A stretch of 64,000 nucleotides of DNA, from contig NZ_FUWZ01000001.1 of the NCBI RefSeq assembly GCF_900167135.1, positions 1,226,336-1,290,335 on the forward strand, given 5' to 3'. A program made the position numbers and the translations under genes. A model generated the notes under the pieces. The model was given only the letters and a program-made list of their open reading frames with translations. It had not been told where the DNA came from and made no database searches. Source of the DNA: Chitinophaga eiseniae (GTDB lineage Bacteria; Bacteroidota; Bacteroidia; Chitinophagales; Chitinophagaceae). Shown here in pieces: positions 44,997-53,631 of the stretch (position 1 is the first letter of the stretch; each line of letters opens with the position of its first letter).

Positions 44997-46711
44997 TGAA
45001 TGCAGCCATAGATACCGCCGTTATTGTCGTTTTTTCCCTGTTTATTATGCTGGTGGGGTTTTCCTTTTCCAGGACGGGAAGAAACCTCAAATCCTTTTTC
45101 GCCGCCGGGGAGGCAGTGCCCTGGTTCATCGGCGGGCTGTCCCTTTTTATGAGTTTCTTTTCTGCCGGCACTTTTGTGGCCTGGGGGTCTATTGCCTATC
45201 AGTACGGCTGGGTGGCCATTACCATCCAGTGGACCATGTGCATTGGCGCGCTGGTGACGGGATTGTACCTCGCGCCGCGGTGGAAAGCCACGGGTAACCT
45301 GACGGCAGCGGAATTCATACGGGAACGGCTGGGCGAAAAAGTGCAGAAGGCCTACATCTATATTTTTATGCTGGTGTCTTTGCTGATCAAAGGTTCGGTG
45401 CTGTATTCCGTGGCGCGGCTGGTAAGTGCTTCGCTGGGATTGCCGCTCATGCCTTCCACTGTAGTGCTGGGATTGTTTATGATCGCCTATACGGCGGTAG
45501 GCGGGTTATGGGCGGTGATGGTAACGGACATCCTTCAGTTCGTGGTGCTGACGGCCGCGGTGCTGATCATTATTCCCCTGGCCTTTGATGCGGCAGGCGG
45601 TGTGCAGCATTTCCTGCATTTTTCGCCGGAGGGTTTCTTCAGCGTGGTGAACGGCGAGTATACCTGGGGTTTTATCATTGCATTTGCCTTGTATCACGTG
45701 TTTTATATCGGGGGCAACTGGACGTTTGTGCAACGTTACACCAGTGTGGACACACCGAAGTCCGCTTCCAAAGTGGCTTATCTTTTTGCGGGCCTTTACA
45801 TCCTGAGCCCGGTGCTGTGGATGTTGCCGCCCATGCTTTATAAGAGCATCAACCCGGGGTTGCTGGGACTTGAAACGGAGAACGCCTATCTCATGATCTG
45901 CAAGCATGTGCTGCCGGCAGGTTTAATGGGGCTGATACTCACCGGTATGTATTTTTCCACCTCTGCTTCCGCCAATACAGCATTGAATGTGGTATCCGCC
46001 GTTTTTACCAACGATATCTACAAAGGATCGATTAATCCTGGTGCTTCCGACAAAACACTGATGCGCGTGGCAAGGGTATCTTCCTGGTTCTTCGGGTTGG
46101 GTATGATTGCCATTGCGCTGATAGTGCCTTACATCGGCGGTATCGTGGAGTTTACCCTGAGCATTGGGGCCATCACCGGAGGGCCGCTGCTGGCGCCGCC
46201 TATCTGGGCATTGTTCTCCAGGCGGTTAACGGGCAAGGCTACCCTGTATATTACCGTTGTCAGCCTGCTGGTCAACCTGGTGTTTAAAGTAATCCTCCCG
46301 CTGACAGGGAGTATTAAACTGGGCCGTGCCGACGAGATGTTGCTCGGTGTGGGGTTACCTTTTGTGATGCTGGCGCTGTACGAATGGTATGCCCGCAGCA
46401 AAGGCGATGTAAGCGATGAATATATACAGCTGCAACGCCGCCGCGCACAGCGTAAAGTAGCAGTGCAGACGGTGAGCGCGGAAGAAGCCATCGAGATACA
46501 GAAACAAAATCAGTTCGGGTTAAAGGTGATCGCTTTTTCGCTCGCCTTTATCGCTTTGTTATTATATGCGCTGTGTTTTTTCTCGCAGAAAAGTGCGCCG
46601 CTGGTGGCAGGCATCGCCACCACTATTCTCCTGGCGGCCTTTATACCGCTGCGGGCTGCGCGAAAAGTGAAGATCACGCCTCAACCGGAACCGGCAGAAA
46701 GTATTTATTAA
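44996..46711 (+). CDS. Sodium:solute symporter (SSS family)
   Basis: This 571-residue inner-membrane protein has 13-14 membrane segments in the LeuT-like fold. It contains the SSS pattern with GEAVPWFIGGLSLFMSFFSAGTF at the start and YFSTSASANTALNVVSAV in the eighth-segment region. It should import the breakdown product of the locus (a sugar, sugar acid or similar) with sodium. The ATG at 44996 overlaps the preceding stop as TGATG. A GTG three bases earlier is a less likely start. An SSS transporter in place of the more usual MFS sugar porter hints at an acidic or modified sugar. Confidence 0.92.
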   Translation: MNAAIDTAVIVVFSLFIMLVGFSFSRTGRNLKSFFAAGEAVPWFIGGLSLFMSFFSAGTFVAWGSIAYQYGWVAITIQWTMCIGALVTGLYLAPRWKATGNLTAAEFIRERLGEKVQKAYIYIFMLVSLLIKGSVLYSVARLVSASLGLPLMPSTVVLGLFMIAYTAVGGLWAVMVTDILQFVVLTAAVLIIIPLAFDAAGGVQHFLHFSPEGFFSVVNGEYTWGFIIAFALYHVFYIGGNWTFVQRYTSVDTPKSASKVAYLFAGLYILSPVLWMLPPMLYKSINPGLLGLETENAYLMICKHVLPAGLMGLILTGMYFSTSASANTALNVVSAVFTNDIYKGSINPGASDKTLMRVARVSSWFFGLGMIAIALIVPYIGGIVEFTLSIGAITGGPLLAPPIWALFSRRLTGKATLYITVVSLLVNLVFKVILPLTGSIKLGRADEMLLGVGLPFVMLALYEWYARSKGDVSDEYIQLQRRRAQRKVAVQTVSAEEAIEIQKQNQFGLKVIAFSLAFIALLLYALCFFSQKSAPLVAGIATTILLAAFIPLRAARKVKITPQPEPAESIY

Positions 46712-46712
46712 C

Positions 46713-49316
46713 ATGAGAAGAATCGTATTCACCTTTATCAGCTGGATGGCAGGTATCCTGCCGGTAGCGGCCCAATCGGCCGTTGTATCGATGCACAATA
46801 ATACCCTTCGCCTGTCCTGGAAAAACGGGACGGCCGGATGGCAGCTGGAAAATGTTGCTGTAAAACAGCAGCAGGCATGGCAGCAGTTACCACATGTGAG
46901 CGGAGAATATACGCTGTTGTACAGTGCCGAAAAACCCGACAACAAACCATTACCCCTATACGATAAAACCGGCAGAAAGCTCGTGTTCCCCGAGCCTCAG
47001 TACCGTTACATTATTCCGGTATGGGAATCGGCCTTGTCGCCGGTACCGATGAATACCGCCGGCACTGCACAGCATTTTTATCCGGCGTCCGCCACCGAAG
47101 CGGCAGACGGCTCCCTGGTATTTACCAGTGAAAACAATACCGCTGTACTTTCCGCTACCTGGCGCTTTGACGACCGCTTCCCCGGCGATGTCTGTGTAAC
47201 CATGCAGCTGCGCGCCAAAGCCACCGGTTATTATTCACTGGCCACGCCTACGCTGGTGACCATGCAGGAGCAGGATTTGCAATGGGCGGGTATTCCCGGT
47301 TATTTTCAGAGCGATCGTATAGAGAAAGATTTTATCAAGGCCTATGCCTATATGCAGGGTATACCGGATAGGCCGGTGGTCCTGCGGGAGCGGACCGCCA
47401 CCACGCTGGCGCCTTTTATCAGTACCCGCCAGCGGTGGACTTTGGCGGTGATACCGGCGCCCGGCATCGCCCGCGATCCCTGGGAGAAAGATAAACGCAG
47501 CAACAGCAACTGGCAACTGGGCCTGTCACTGATGAACCGGAAGGCGGCGCTGACGCCTACCGCGTATCATCCGGTGCTGGGAGAGAGAGGCTCCTACCTG
47601 CAGCAGGGAGACACCGTTAGTTTCGCTTTCCGCTACAGCCTGCAGGCGGCCGACTGGTACACGGTGTACAAACATGCGGTGAATGATATCTACCGTTTCC
47701 CTGATTTCCTGTCGCTGAAACAAACCCGGCAATCCCTGACCAGCCGCATCCTCCGGATGCATCATTACCTCGTGGATGACAGCACCTCCATGTGGAAGCT
47801 GGAGAACTATAAAGGCGTGAACATCGGCGCACAGGCTTACCTGGGTGGTGTTTACGGTTCAGAAAAAGATGCCCTGAAAAATTCTGATTACGGCGCCATG
47901 TGGATGTTATCGCACATCACACAGGACAGCGTATTGGCGCAGACACGTTTACCCTATGCCCGTAATTTTAAGCTGATGCAACAGGAGCAGCAGCCGGGAT
48001 TCTTCAACGGCGCCGCCGCCGGGCAGTACTATCTGACCAAAAGCCGGCGGTTCACCGAAGAGTGGGGGCCTTATGTAGAACCCATCGGCACCACCTATTA
48101 TATGATGATGGACATGGGCAATATCCTGCTGTTTAATCCGCACGATACTACGCTGCAACGTGCGCTGCGCGTGGCGGCCGACAGGCTGCTGGCCTGGATG
48201 CAGCCGGAAGGTAAGTGGGCGGTGGCCTACGGCCATGCTACCGGTAAGCCGATGTTCACCGAAGTGGAAGACTTACGGCCTACCTTTTACGGCCTGCTGA
48301 TAGCTTACAAGATTTTGGGTGATCAAAAATACCTGCATGCTGCAAAGAAGGGCGCCGACTGGTACATCACAAATGCTACCGCCAGGGGGTATTTCCTGGG
48401 CGTATGCGGCGATGCGCGGTTTGTGCCCGACTTTGCCACAGGTCAGAGCGCCGGCGCGCTGCTGGAGCTTTATGAAATAACGAAGGAAACACGCTACCGC
48501 AGAGCGGCTATTCAAACAGCGAAGTTATACACCACTTCCGTGTATACGCAACCGATACCGTCCACAGAAAAAAAGATGGTGAACGGACGGGAGCGCGCGG
48601 ACTGGGAAATCAGTCAGGCCGGTCTCAGTTTTGAACACGGCGGTATTATGGGCTCCGCCAATCACCGGGGGCCGATTGCGCTGGCCAGCCATGCCGGCCT
48701 GTTTGTGCGGATGTTTGGCCTTACGCGTGATTCATTGTTTCTCCACATGGCCCGTGCCGCGGCACTCGGCAGAGATGCTTTTGTAGACAGCGCTACCAGC
48801 GTGGCCTCTTATTATTGGGATACGATGAACAAAGGCGCCGGTCCCTACCCGCACCACGCGTGGTGGCAGGTGGGCTGGATCACCGATTACCTGTTGTCCG
48901 AAATACAGCTTCGTTCTGCCGGTAACGTGACCTTCCCGCATGGCTTCGCCACGCCGAAAGTGGGGCCGCATCAGACCTATGGTTTTGCACCGGGCAAAGT
49001 ATACGGCACCGCTGCCGATCTGTTGCTCCGGGAGAACATGCTGCCGGGCGCCAGTCCTTACCTCGATTATTTCTGCGCCATCAACCGGAAAGAGCGGAAG
49101 CTTTTCCTGTTGCTGCTGAACAATAGCCATCTTCCTTTGAAAGAAACGTTGCAGGTGAACTATGCGGAGGTACTGGCCGGGAAAACCATCCGGCCACAGC
49201 GTGCAGTGTACCTCCATGCCAACGGCCAACACAAGGCCGCTGGTGTAACACAGGCTTTCCCGTTGGAAATAGCACCCTATGGGCTGCGTGTAATAGCTAT
49301 TAACTATGAACTATAA
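46713..49316 (+). CDS. Large secreted protein with probable (alpha/alpha)6 catalytic domain
   Basis: This 867-residue protein has a signal peptide (MRRIVFTFISWMAGILPVAAQ). About 300 residues of beta-sandwich come first, then a helical region (about 350-740) whose pattern of paired helices, Trp/Tyr-rich loops and a WGPYVEPIGTTYYMMMDMGN motif suggests a six-hairpin glycosidase or lyase toroid. A small C-terminal beta domain (about 770-867) follows. I do not recognise the exact family. It starts 1 bp after the symporter stop and ends overlapping the SGNH gene by 11 bp, so it is in the operon. It is the best candidate for the main depolymerising enzyme. Confidence 0.65.
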   Translation: MRRIVFTFISWMAGILPVAAQSAVVSMHNNTLRLSWKNGTAGWQLENVAVKQQQAWQQLPHVSGEYTLLYSAEKPDNKPLPLYDKTGRKLVFPEPQYRYIIPVWESALSPVPMNTAGTAQHFYPASATEAADGSLVFTSENNTAVLSATWRFDDRFPGDVCVTMQLRAKATGYYSLATPTLVTMQEQDLQWAGIPGYFQSDRIEKDFIKAYAYMQGIPDRPVVLRERTATTLAPFISTRQRWTLAVIPAPGIARDPWEKDKRSNSNWQLGLSLMNRKAALTPTAYHPVLGERGSYLQQGDTVSFAFRYSLQAADWYTVYKHAVNDIYRFPDFLSLKQTRQSLTSRILRMHHYLVDDSTSMWKLENYKGVNIGAQAYLGGVYGSEKDALKNSDYGAMWMLSHITQDSVLAQTRLPYARNFKLMQQEQQPGFFNGAAAGQYYLTKSRRFTEEWGPYVEPIGTTYYMMMDMGNILLFNPHDTTLQRALRVAADRLLAWMQPEGKWAVAYGHATGKPMFTEVEDLRPTFYGLLIAYKILGDQKYLHAAKKGADWYITNATARGYFLGVCGDARFVPDFATGQSAGALLELYEITKETRYRRAAIQTAKLYTTSVYTQPIPSTEKKMVNGRERADWEISQAGLSFEHGGIMGSANHRGPIALASHAGLFVRMFGLTRDSLFLHMARAAALGRDAFVDSATSVASYYWDTMNKGAGPYPHHAWWQVGWITDYLLSEIQLRSAGNVTFPHGFATPKVGPHQTYGFAPGKVYGTAADLLLRENMLPGASPYLDYFCAINRKERKLFLLLLNNSHLPLKETLQVNYAEVLAGKTIRPQRAVYLHANGQHKAAGVTQAFPLEIAPYGLRVIAINYEL

Positions 49317-50727
49317 ACGTTTTTATACACTGCTTTGTGGTTGCCTGTTGTTGCAGACAACCATCTATTCCCAGAGCCGGGAAGAGGCGGAGGAACTACG
49401 GCTTATTGCCGCTTCTCAGGCAGGCGCTTCACCTTTGTACTTTAATCCGGGAGATACCAGTGTTCCGCTTATCAGCACCGGGGATTATAATAACAGTAAG
49501 GAATGCACAGTGCGGGGCGGGTTACCGCATTTCTTCCGCAAAGCGGCAACAGGCAAACCACTCACTATCGGTTTTATCGGTGGTAGCATCACGCAGGGTA
49601 ATCAGTGTTACCGCCGGCAGACGGCAAGGTATATACAGTCCATGTATCCTGATGCGGTCATGAAAGGCATTAACGCCGGTGTTTCCGGAACAGGAACAGA
49701 CCTGGGCGCCTGCCGTTTGTATGACCAGCTGATGCAGTATCATCCGGACCTGGTGTTCGTGGAGTTCGCGGTGAACGGCGCTTATGCGGATGGTATGGAA
49801 GGGATCATCCGGCAGATCCGGAAAAAATCACCACAGACAGATATCTGCCTGATTTATACGGTTAACATCGGTCACACGAAAGCATATGCCGCTGGTCAGG
49901 TGCCGGAGCATATAAAGGGGCTGGAACAGCTGGCGGTGCATTATGCGTTGCCATCCATACATCTCGGTATGGAACCCACCATGCTGGAGCAGCAGGGAAA
50001 GCTGTTGTGGAAAAGCGCAACAGATGTGCCCGGAAAGATCGTCTACTCCCGTGATGGTCTGCATCCCGTTATGGCTGGCGGTAATTTATACGCCGCCGCT
50101 ATTGCGAGGGGAATGCAAAAAATACAGAAGGCTGGTATCGTACAACCGTCTCCGTTACCGCCGCCGTTACTGGCAGATAACTGGGAAGATGCCGGGATGT
50201 ACGACCCTTTGCAAATCGCGGCTTTCAGCAGCGGCTTCAAAAAGGCGGCTACCGACCGGCTGCCGCTGAAACAGTTCCAGGGCTGGTTTCCTTATGTGAT
50301 GACCGCAGAGCAACCCGGCGCTTCCTTTACGTTTCATTTTACCGGCACCATGTTCGGCATCTTCGATATCGGCGGTCCGGAAGTGGGCCAGCTGGACGTG
50401 GTAGTGGACGGCAAGCCCATGAAGCTGGTCAGCCGCGCTCCCCGGGGGACGCGGTTCCTGGGCGCTGCGGCGACGGACAGCAGCGGCAGTTCTACGATCA
50501 ACCGGTTCAATAATTTCTGCAATAACCGTTATCGCGGGCAGTATGAGATGATCATCCTGCCGGCGGGCAAACATACCGTCACTTTACGTCTGTCGGCCGA
50601 AAAGGCAGATAAACGTGCGATACTGGGCAGTACGCAGCTGGAAGATATTACCCGTCATCCGGAGAAATACGACCGTACCGTCGTCTACATCGGCAAAATT
50701 TTATTGCGGGGAACACCCGGCAGGTGA
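49306..50727 (+). CDS. Secreted SGNH/GDSL family esterase with extra C-terminal domain
   Basis: This 473-residue protein has a signal peptide (about 1-22). The SGNH hydrolase (about 85-275) has nucleophile Ser94 in FIGGSITQG, a block III near FAVNGAY, and DGLHP with the catalytic Asp/His near 250. An additional beta-sandwich (about 290-473) follows. It probably removes acetyl or other ester groups from a glycan, clearing it for other enzymes. It overlaps the preceding gene by 11 bp, so its translation is likely coupled. It is the last gene of the susC operon. Confidence 0.88.
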   Translation: MNYKRFYTLLCGCLLLQTTIYSQSREEAEELRLIAASQAGASPLYFNPGDTSVPLISTGDYNNSKECTVRGGLPHFFRKAATGKPLTIGFIGGSITQGNQCYRRQTARYIQSMYPDAVMKGINAGVSGTGTDLGACRLYDQLMQYHPDLVFVEFAVNGAYADGMEGIIRQIRKKSPQTDICLIYTVNIGHTKAYAAGQVPEHIKGLEQLAVHYALPSIHLGMEPTMLEQQGKLLWKSATDVPGKIVYSRDGLHPVMAGGNLYAAAIARGMQKIQKAGIVQPSPLPPPLLADNWEDAGMYDPLQIAAFSSGFKKAATDRLPLKQFQGWFPYVMTAEQPGASFTFHFTGTMFGIFDIGGPEVGQLDVVVDGKPMKLVSRAPRGTRFLGAAATDSSGSSTINRFNNFCNNRYRGQYEMIILPAGKHTVTLRLSAEKADKRAILGSTQLEDITRHPEKYDRTVVYIGKILLRGTPGR

Positions 50728-50766
50728 GCCGCCTGTTTGGATGCGCAAACCCCGGTGCAGCTTGTT

Positions 50767-50797
50767 GGGAACATTCCCGGCAAATGGGAATGTTCCC
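50767..50797. promoter_or_regulatory. LacI-type operator pair 3 (FAD oxidoreductase)
   Basis: GGGAACATTCCC (50767-50778), 7 bp, GGGAATGTTCCC (50786-50797), identical to the pairs at 38022 and 39131. It lies 37 bp after the SGNH gene and 91 bp before the FAD gene, in a 161-bp interval. Confidence 0.85.
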
Positions 50798-50820
50798 GTT
50801 ATTTTTTGTGGCCGTAACGC

Positions 50821-50851
50821 TTGCCGTTGCCGGGCACGGGTTGTTAATTTG
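50821..50851 (+). promoter_or_regulatory. Candidate promoter of the FAD oxidoreductase
   Basis: TTG (50821-50823), 20 bp, TTAATTTG (50844-50851) matches the Bacteroidota consensus at all but one -7 position. It begins 46 bp from the operator edge, the same distance as at susC. The ATG follows 37 bp later. Confidence 0.5.
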
Positions 50852-50888
50852 ACGACTTGCTCTCTACTAAAACTATAACTGAAGAATC

Positions 50889-53168
50889 ATGATTACATCC
50901 GGAACAACAGGAGACCGTGCTTTTCCCGAAGTGAACATTAACGCAGACCTGGTGATCACCGGCGGCGGGCTGTCAGGCGTATGCGGCGCCATCACTGCCG
51001 CCCGGCAGGGACTTAAAGTGGTACTGGTACAGGACCGTCCCGTACTGGGAGGCAACGCCAGCAGTGAAGTCCGCCTGTGGATACTGGGCGCCACTTCCCA
51101 TATGGGCAATAACAACCGCTGGGCCCGCGAAGGTGGTCTGGTCAATGAAATACTGGTGGAGAATACCTTTCGTAACCCGGAAAGCAACCCTATTATTTTT
51201 GATATGGTCCTGCTGGATAAAGTCACGCAGGAGCCCAACATCACCCTGTTGCTGAACACCGCGGTATATGCGGTAGAAAAAAAGGACGAAGCAACGATCG
51301 GTGCGCTCAAAGCTTTCTGCAGCCAGAACCAGACGACGTATACACTAACGGCACCGTTGTTTTGCGATGCCTCCGGCGACGGTGTCGTAGGTTTTCTCGC
51401 CGGCGCGGCTTTCCGTATGGGCGCTGAAAGCAGTGATGAATTCGGAGAGAAATTTGCGCCGTCCGCAGAATATGGGGAACTGCTGGGACACTCCCTTTAC
51501 TTTTACAGTAAAGATACCGGTCGGCCGGTGAAGTATATCCCGCCTGCTTTTGCGCTGAAAGACATCACCACTATTCCACGCTTTAAATCTTTTAACGCGG
51601 GTGACTTCGGCTGTAAGCTGTGGTGGATAGAATATGGCGGACGCCTGGATACTGTGCATGATACCGAAAAAATAAAGTGGGAACTGTGGAAGATCGTATA
51701 TGGTGTGTGGGACTACATCAAAAATTCCGGCAACTTCCCGGAAGCGGAAACCCTCACATTGGAATGGGTAGGCATGATTCCCGGTAAAAGAGAAAGCCGC
51801 CGTTTTGAAGGGGATTATATGATGGTACAGCAGGACATCATCGAACAACGTACACATGCGGACGCGGTGGCCTTCGGTGGCTGGTCGGTCGACCTGCACC
51901 CGGCTGACGGCGTTTTCAGTGAAAAACCCGGCTGCAACCAGTGGCACAGCAAAGGTATCTACCAGATCCCTTATCGTAGTTTATACAGCCGCAATATCCG
52001 TAACCTGTTCCTCGGCGGCCGTATTATCAGCGCTTCGCACGTGGCTTTTGCCTCTACCCGCGTGATGGCCACGGCGGCATACGCCACACAGGCTGCGGCC
52101 ATGGCGGCAGTGATCTGTAAGGAACAGGGTGTGCTGCCTGCAGCTGTTTTTCATCAGGGACTGGTGCCCGTGCTGCAAAAAAGACTGCAGCAAACCGGTC
52201 AGCATATCCCGGGCCTTGCATTACAGGATACGGAAGACCTGGTGCAAACTGCTGCTATTAAAGCGTCCAGCGAAATGGTTTTCACGGGCTTCCCGGGCGG
52301 TGCTTTCCCGCAGCCGTTACAGCTGTCGGTAGCGCAACTGCTGCCGTTACCACAAGGCAGGATCTCACCGATGGTATTTCATGCAGATGCGGCTGAAGAT
52401 ACCACGCTGGAAGTAGAGCTGCGCATCAGCAGCCGGAAAGGCAGTCACACCCCGGATATTACCCTGGAGAAACAAACCATCGCAGTGCATCCGGGAAGAA
52501 ATTGTATCCAACTGTCATTTAACACAACGCTGGAACAGACCGGCTATGCGTTTATCATCTTTCATAAAAATCCACTGGTGCAACTGCACCGCACCGCTAA
52601 AAGGCTCACTGGCGTACTGTCTGTTTTTAACACGGTGAACAAAGCAGTGTCCAACTACGGGAAACAAACACCTCCCGAAGATATCGGGATGGAAACTTTC
52701 GAGTTCTGGTGCCCGCAACGGCGTCCTGAAGGGTACAATATCGATCTGAAATATGAAACAGGTATACAACTGTTTTCCGCAGAGAATATCCGCAATGGAA
52801 CAGACCGGCCGGTGAGCGCGCCCAACGCCTGGGTAGCCGATTGGTCGGACGCAGCACCGCAGCTGGGGCTCCGCTGGGATGCCCCCGTGACCATAGGGCA
52901 TATCGACCTGTTCTTTGACGCGGACTACGATCATCCGATGGAATCTGTTCTGATGACGCACCCTGAAACAGTGATGCCTTTCTGTGTACGGAACTACCGG
53001 ATCAAAGATGCCGAAGGAAAGGTACTCGCTGAAGTGACAGACAACTACCAGACCCATAACCGGGTGCAACTGGTAGAACCCGTGACTACCAGCGGGCTGG
53101 TGGTGGAGATGGAACACCCGTCTGCAGAAGTGCCGGCAGCCGTTTTTGCAATACGTTGTTATCGATAA
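50889..53168 (+). CDS. FAD-dependent oxidoreductase with C-terminal beta-sandwich
   Basis: This 759-residue protein lacks a signal peptide, so it is probably cytoplasmic. The Rossmann FAD motif GGGLSG lies near residue 22, followed by the characteristic RPVLGGNASSEVR, a second GDGVVG near 163, and a SRRFEGDYMMVQQD segment typical of the FAD-dependent oxidoreductase group pfam12831. From about 490 to the end comes a separate beta-rich region; the last 120 residues look discoidin-like. Proteins of this group are common in glycan-utilisation loci, often loosely annotated as xanthan lyase, and their reactions are mostly unknown. It is a separate transcription unit driven by operator pair 3 and terminated at 53175. 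Confidence 0.8.
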   Translation: MITSGTTGDRAFPEVNINADLVITGGGLSGVCGAITAARQGLKVVLVQDRPVLGGNASSEVRLWILGATSHMGNNNRWAREGGLVNEILVENTFRNPESNPIIFDMVLLDKVTQEPNITLLLNTAVYAVEKKDEATIGALKAFCSQNQTTYTLTAPLFCDASGDGVVGFLAGAAFRMGAESSDEFGEKFAPSAEYGELLGHSLYFYSKDTGRPVKYIPPAFALKDITTIPRFKSFNAGDFGCKLWWIEYGGRLDTVHDTEKIKWELWKIVYGVWDYIKNSGNFPEAETLTLEWVGMIPGKRESRRFEGDYMMVQQDIIEQRTHADAVAFGGWSVDLHPADGVFSEKPGCNQWHSKGIYQIPYRSLYSRNIRNLFLGGRIISASHVAFASTRVMATAAYATQAAAMAAVICKEQGVLPAAVFHQGLVPVLQKRLQQTGQHIPGLALQDTEDLVQTAAIKASSEMVFTGFPGGAFPQPLQLSVAQLLPLPQGRISPMVFHADAAEDTTLEVELRISSRKGSHTPDITLEKQTIAVHPGRNCIQLSFNTTLEQTGYAFIIFHKNPLVQLHRTAKRLTGVLSVFNTVNKAVSNYGKQTPPEDIGMETFEFWCPQRRPEGYNIDLKYETGIQLFSAENIRNGTDRPVSAPNAWVADWSDAAPQLGLRWDAPVTIGHIDLFFDADYDHPMESVLMTHPETVMPFCVRNYRIKDAEGKVLAEVTDNYQTHNRVQLVEPVTTSGLVVEMEHPSAEVPAAVFAIRCYR

Positions 53169-53631
53169 TCCTGCATAACATCATAGCCTGTTGTTGCAGG
53201 TTATGATGTTATCTTATTTTGCCGTAGCTTGAATAGTTAATTGTATTGTTTGTTTCCTGTATTCTTTTCCCATACGCTGTTTGAAGTAAGATTATTGTTT
53301 TTTGTTGTTTTTTAGCCATGTTAATTTTAGTAAAGAAGTGGTTAAATATAATGTAATCACCTACCCCGATGTGACCTAATTTCAACCCATTATCAGAAGA
53401 CTGAAAATATAGTTATTGCGCCGAGAGGATATCAACCACAAAACATGTTGCAGTGTAAAACTGTACCGGTAATTTTTTGATCGCTTAAAAGAACACAACA
53501 CAGGTGTGCTGCACATGACAGCTCGCCCGGTAATTCACGTACAACAAAAACACATCTTGCTGTCTCAATGAAATCGCTTACAAGCACCGGCTGGCGTACG
53601 GCCGGCTGATCATTCTATTAATATAATACTT
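53169..53631. other. 463-bp gap before the second SusC gene
   Basis: No gene is seen. It opens with a strong terminator (53175-53220) and must hold the promoter of the second SusCD pair. No copy of the LacI-type operator is present. Several near-matches to TAnnTTTG (for example TAATTTTTTG around 53470) exist but none is perfect. Confidence 0.6.
53175..53220 (+). terminator. Terminator after the FAD oxidoreductase
   Basis: A 16-bp stem with one G-U wobble (ATAACATCATAGCCTG and CAGGTTATGATGTTAT, 6-nt loop) is followed by CTTATTTT. Confidence 0.85.
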
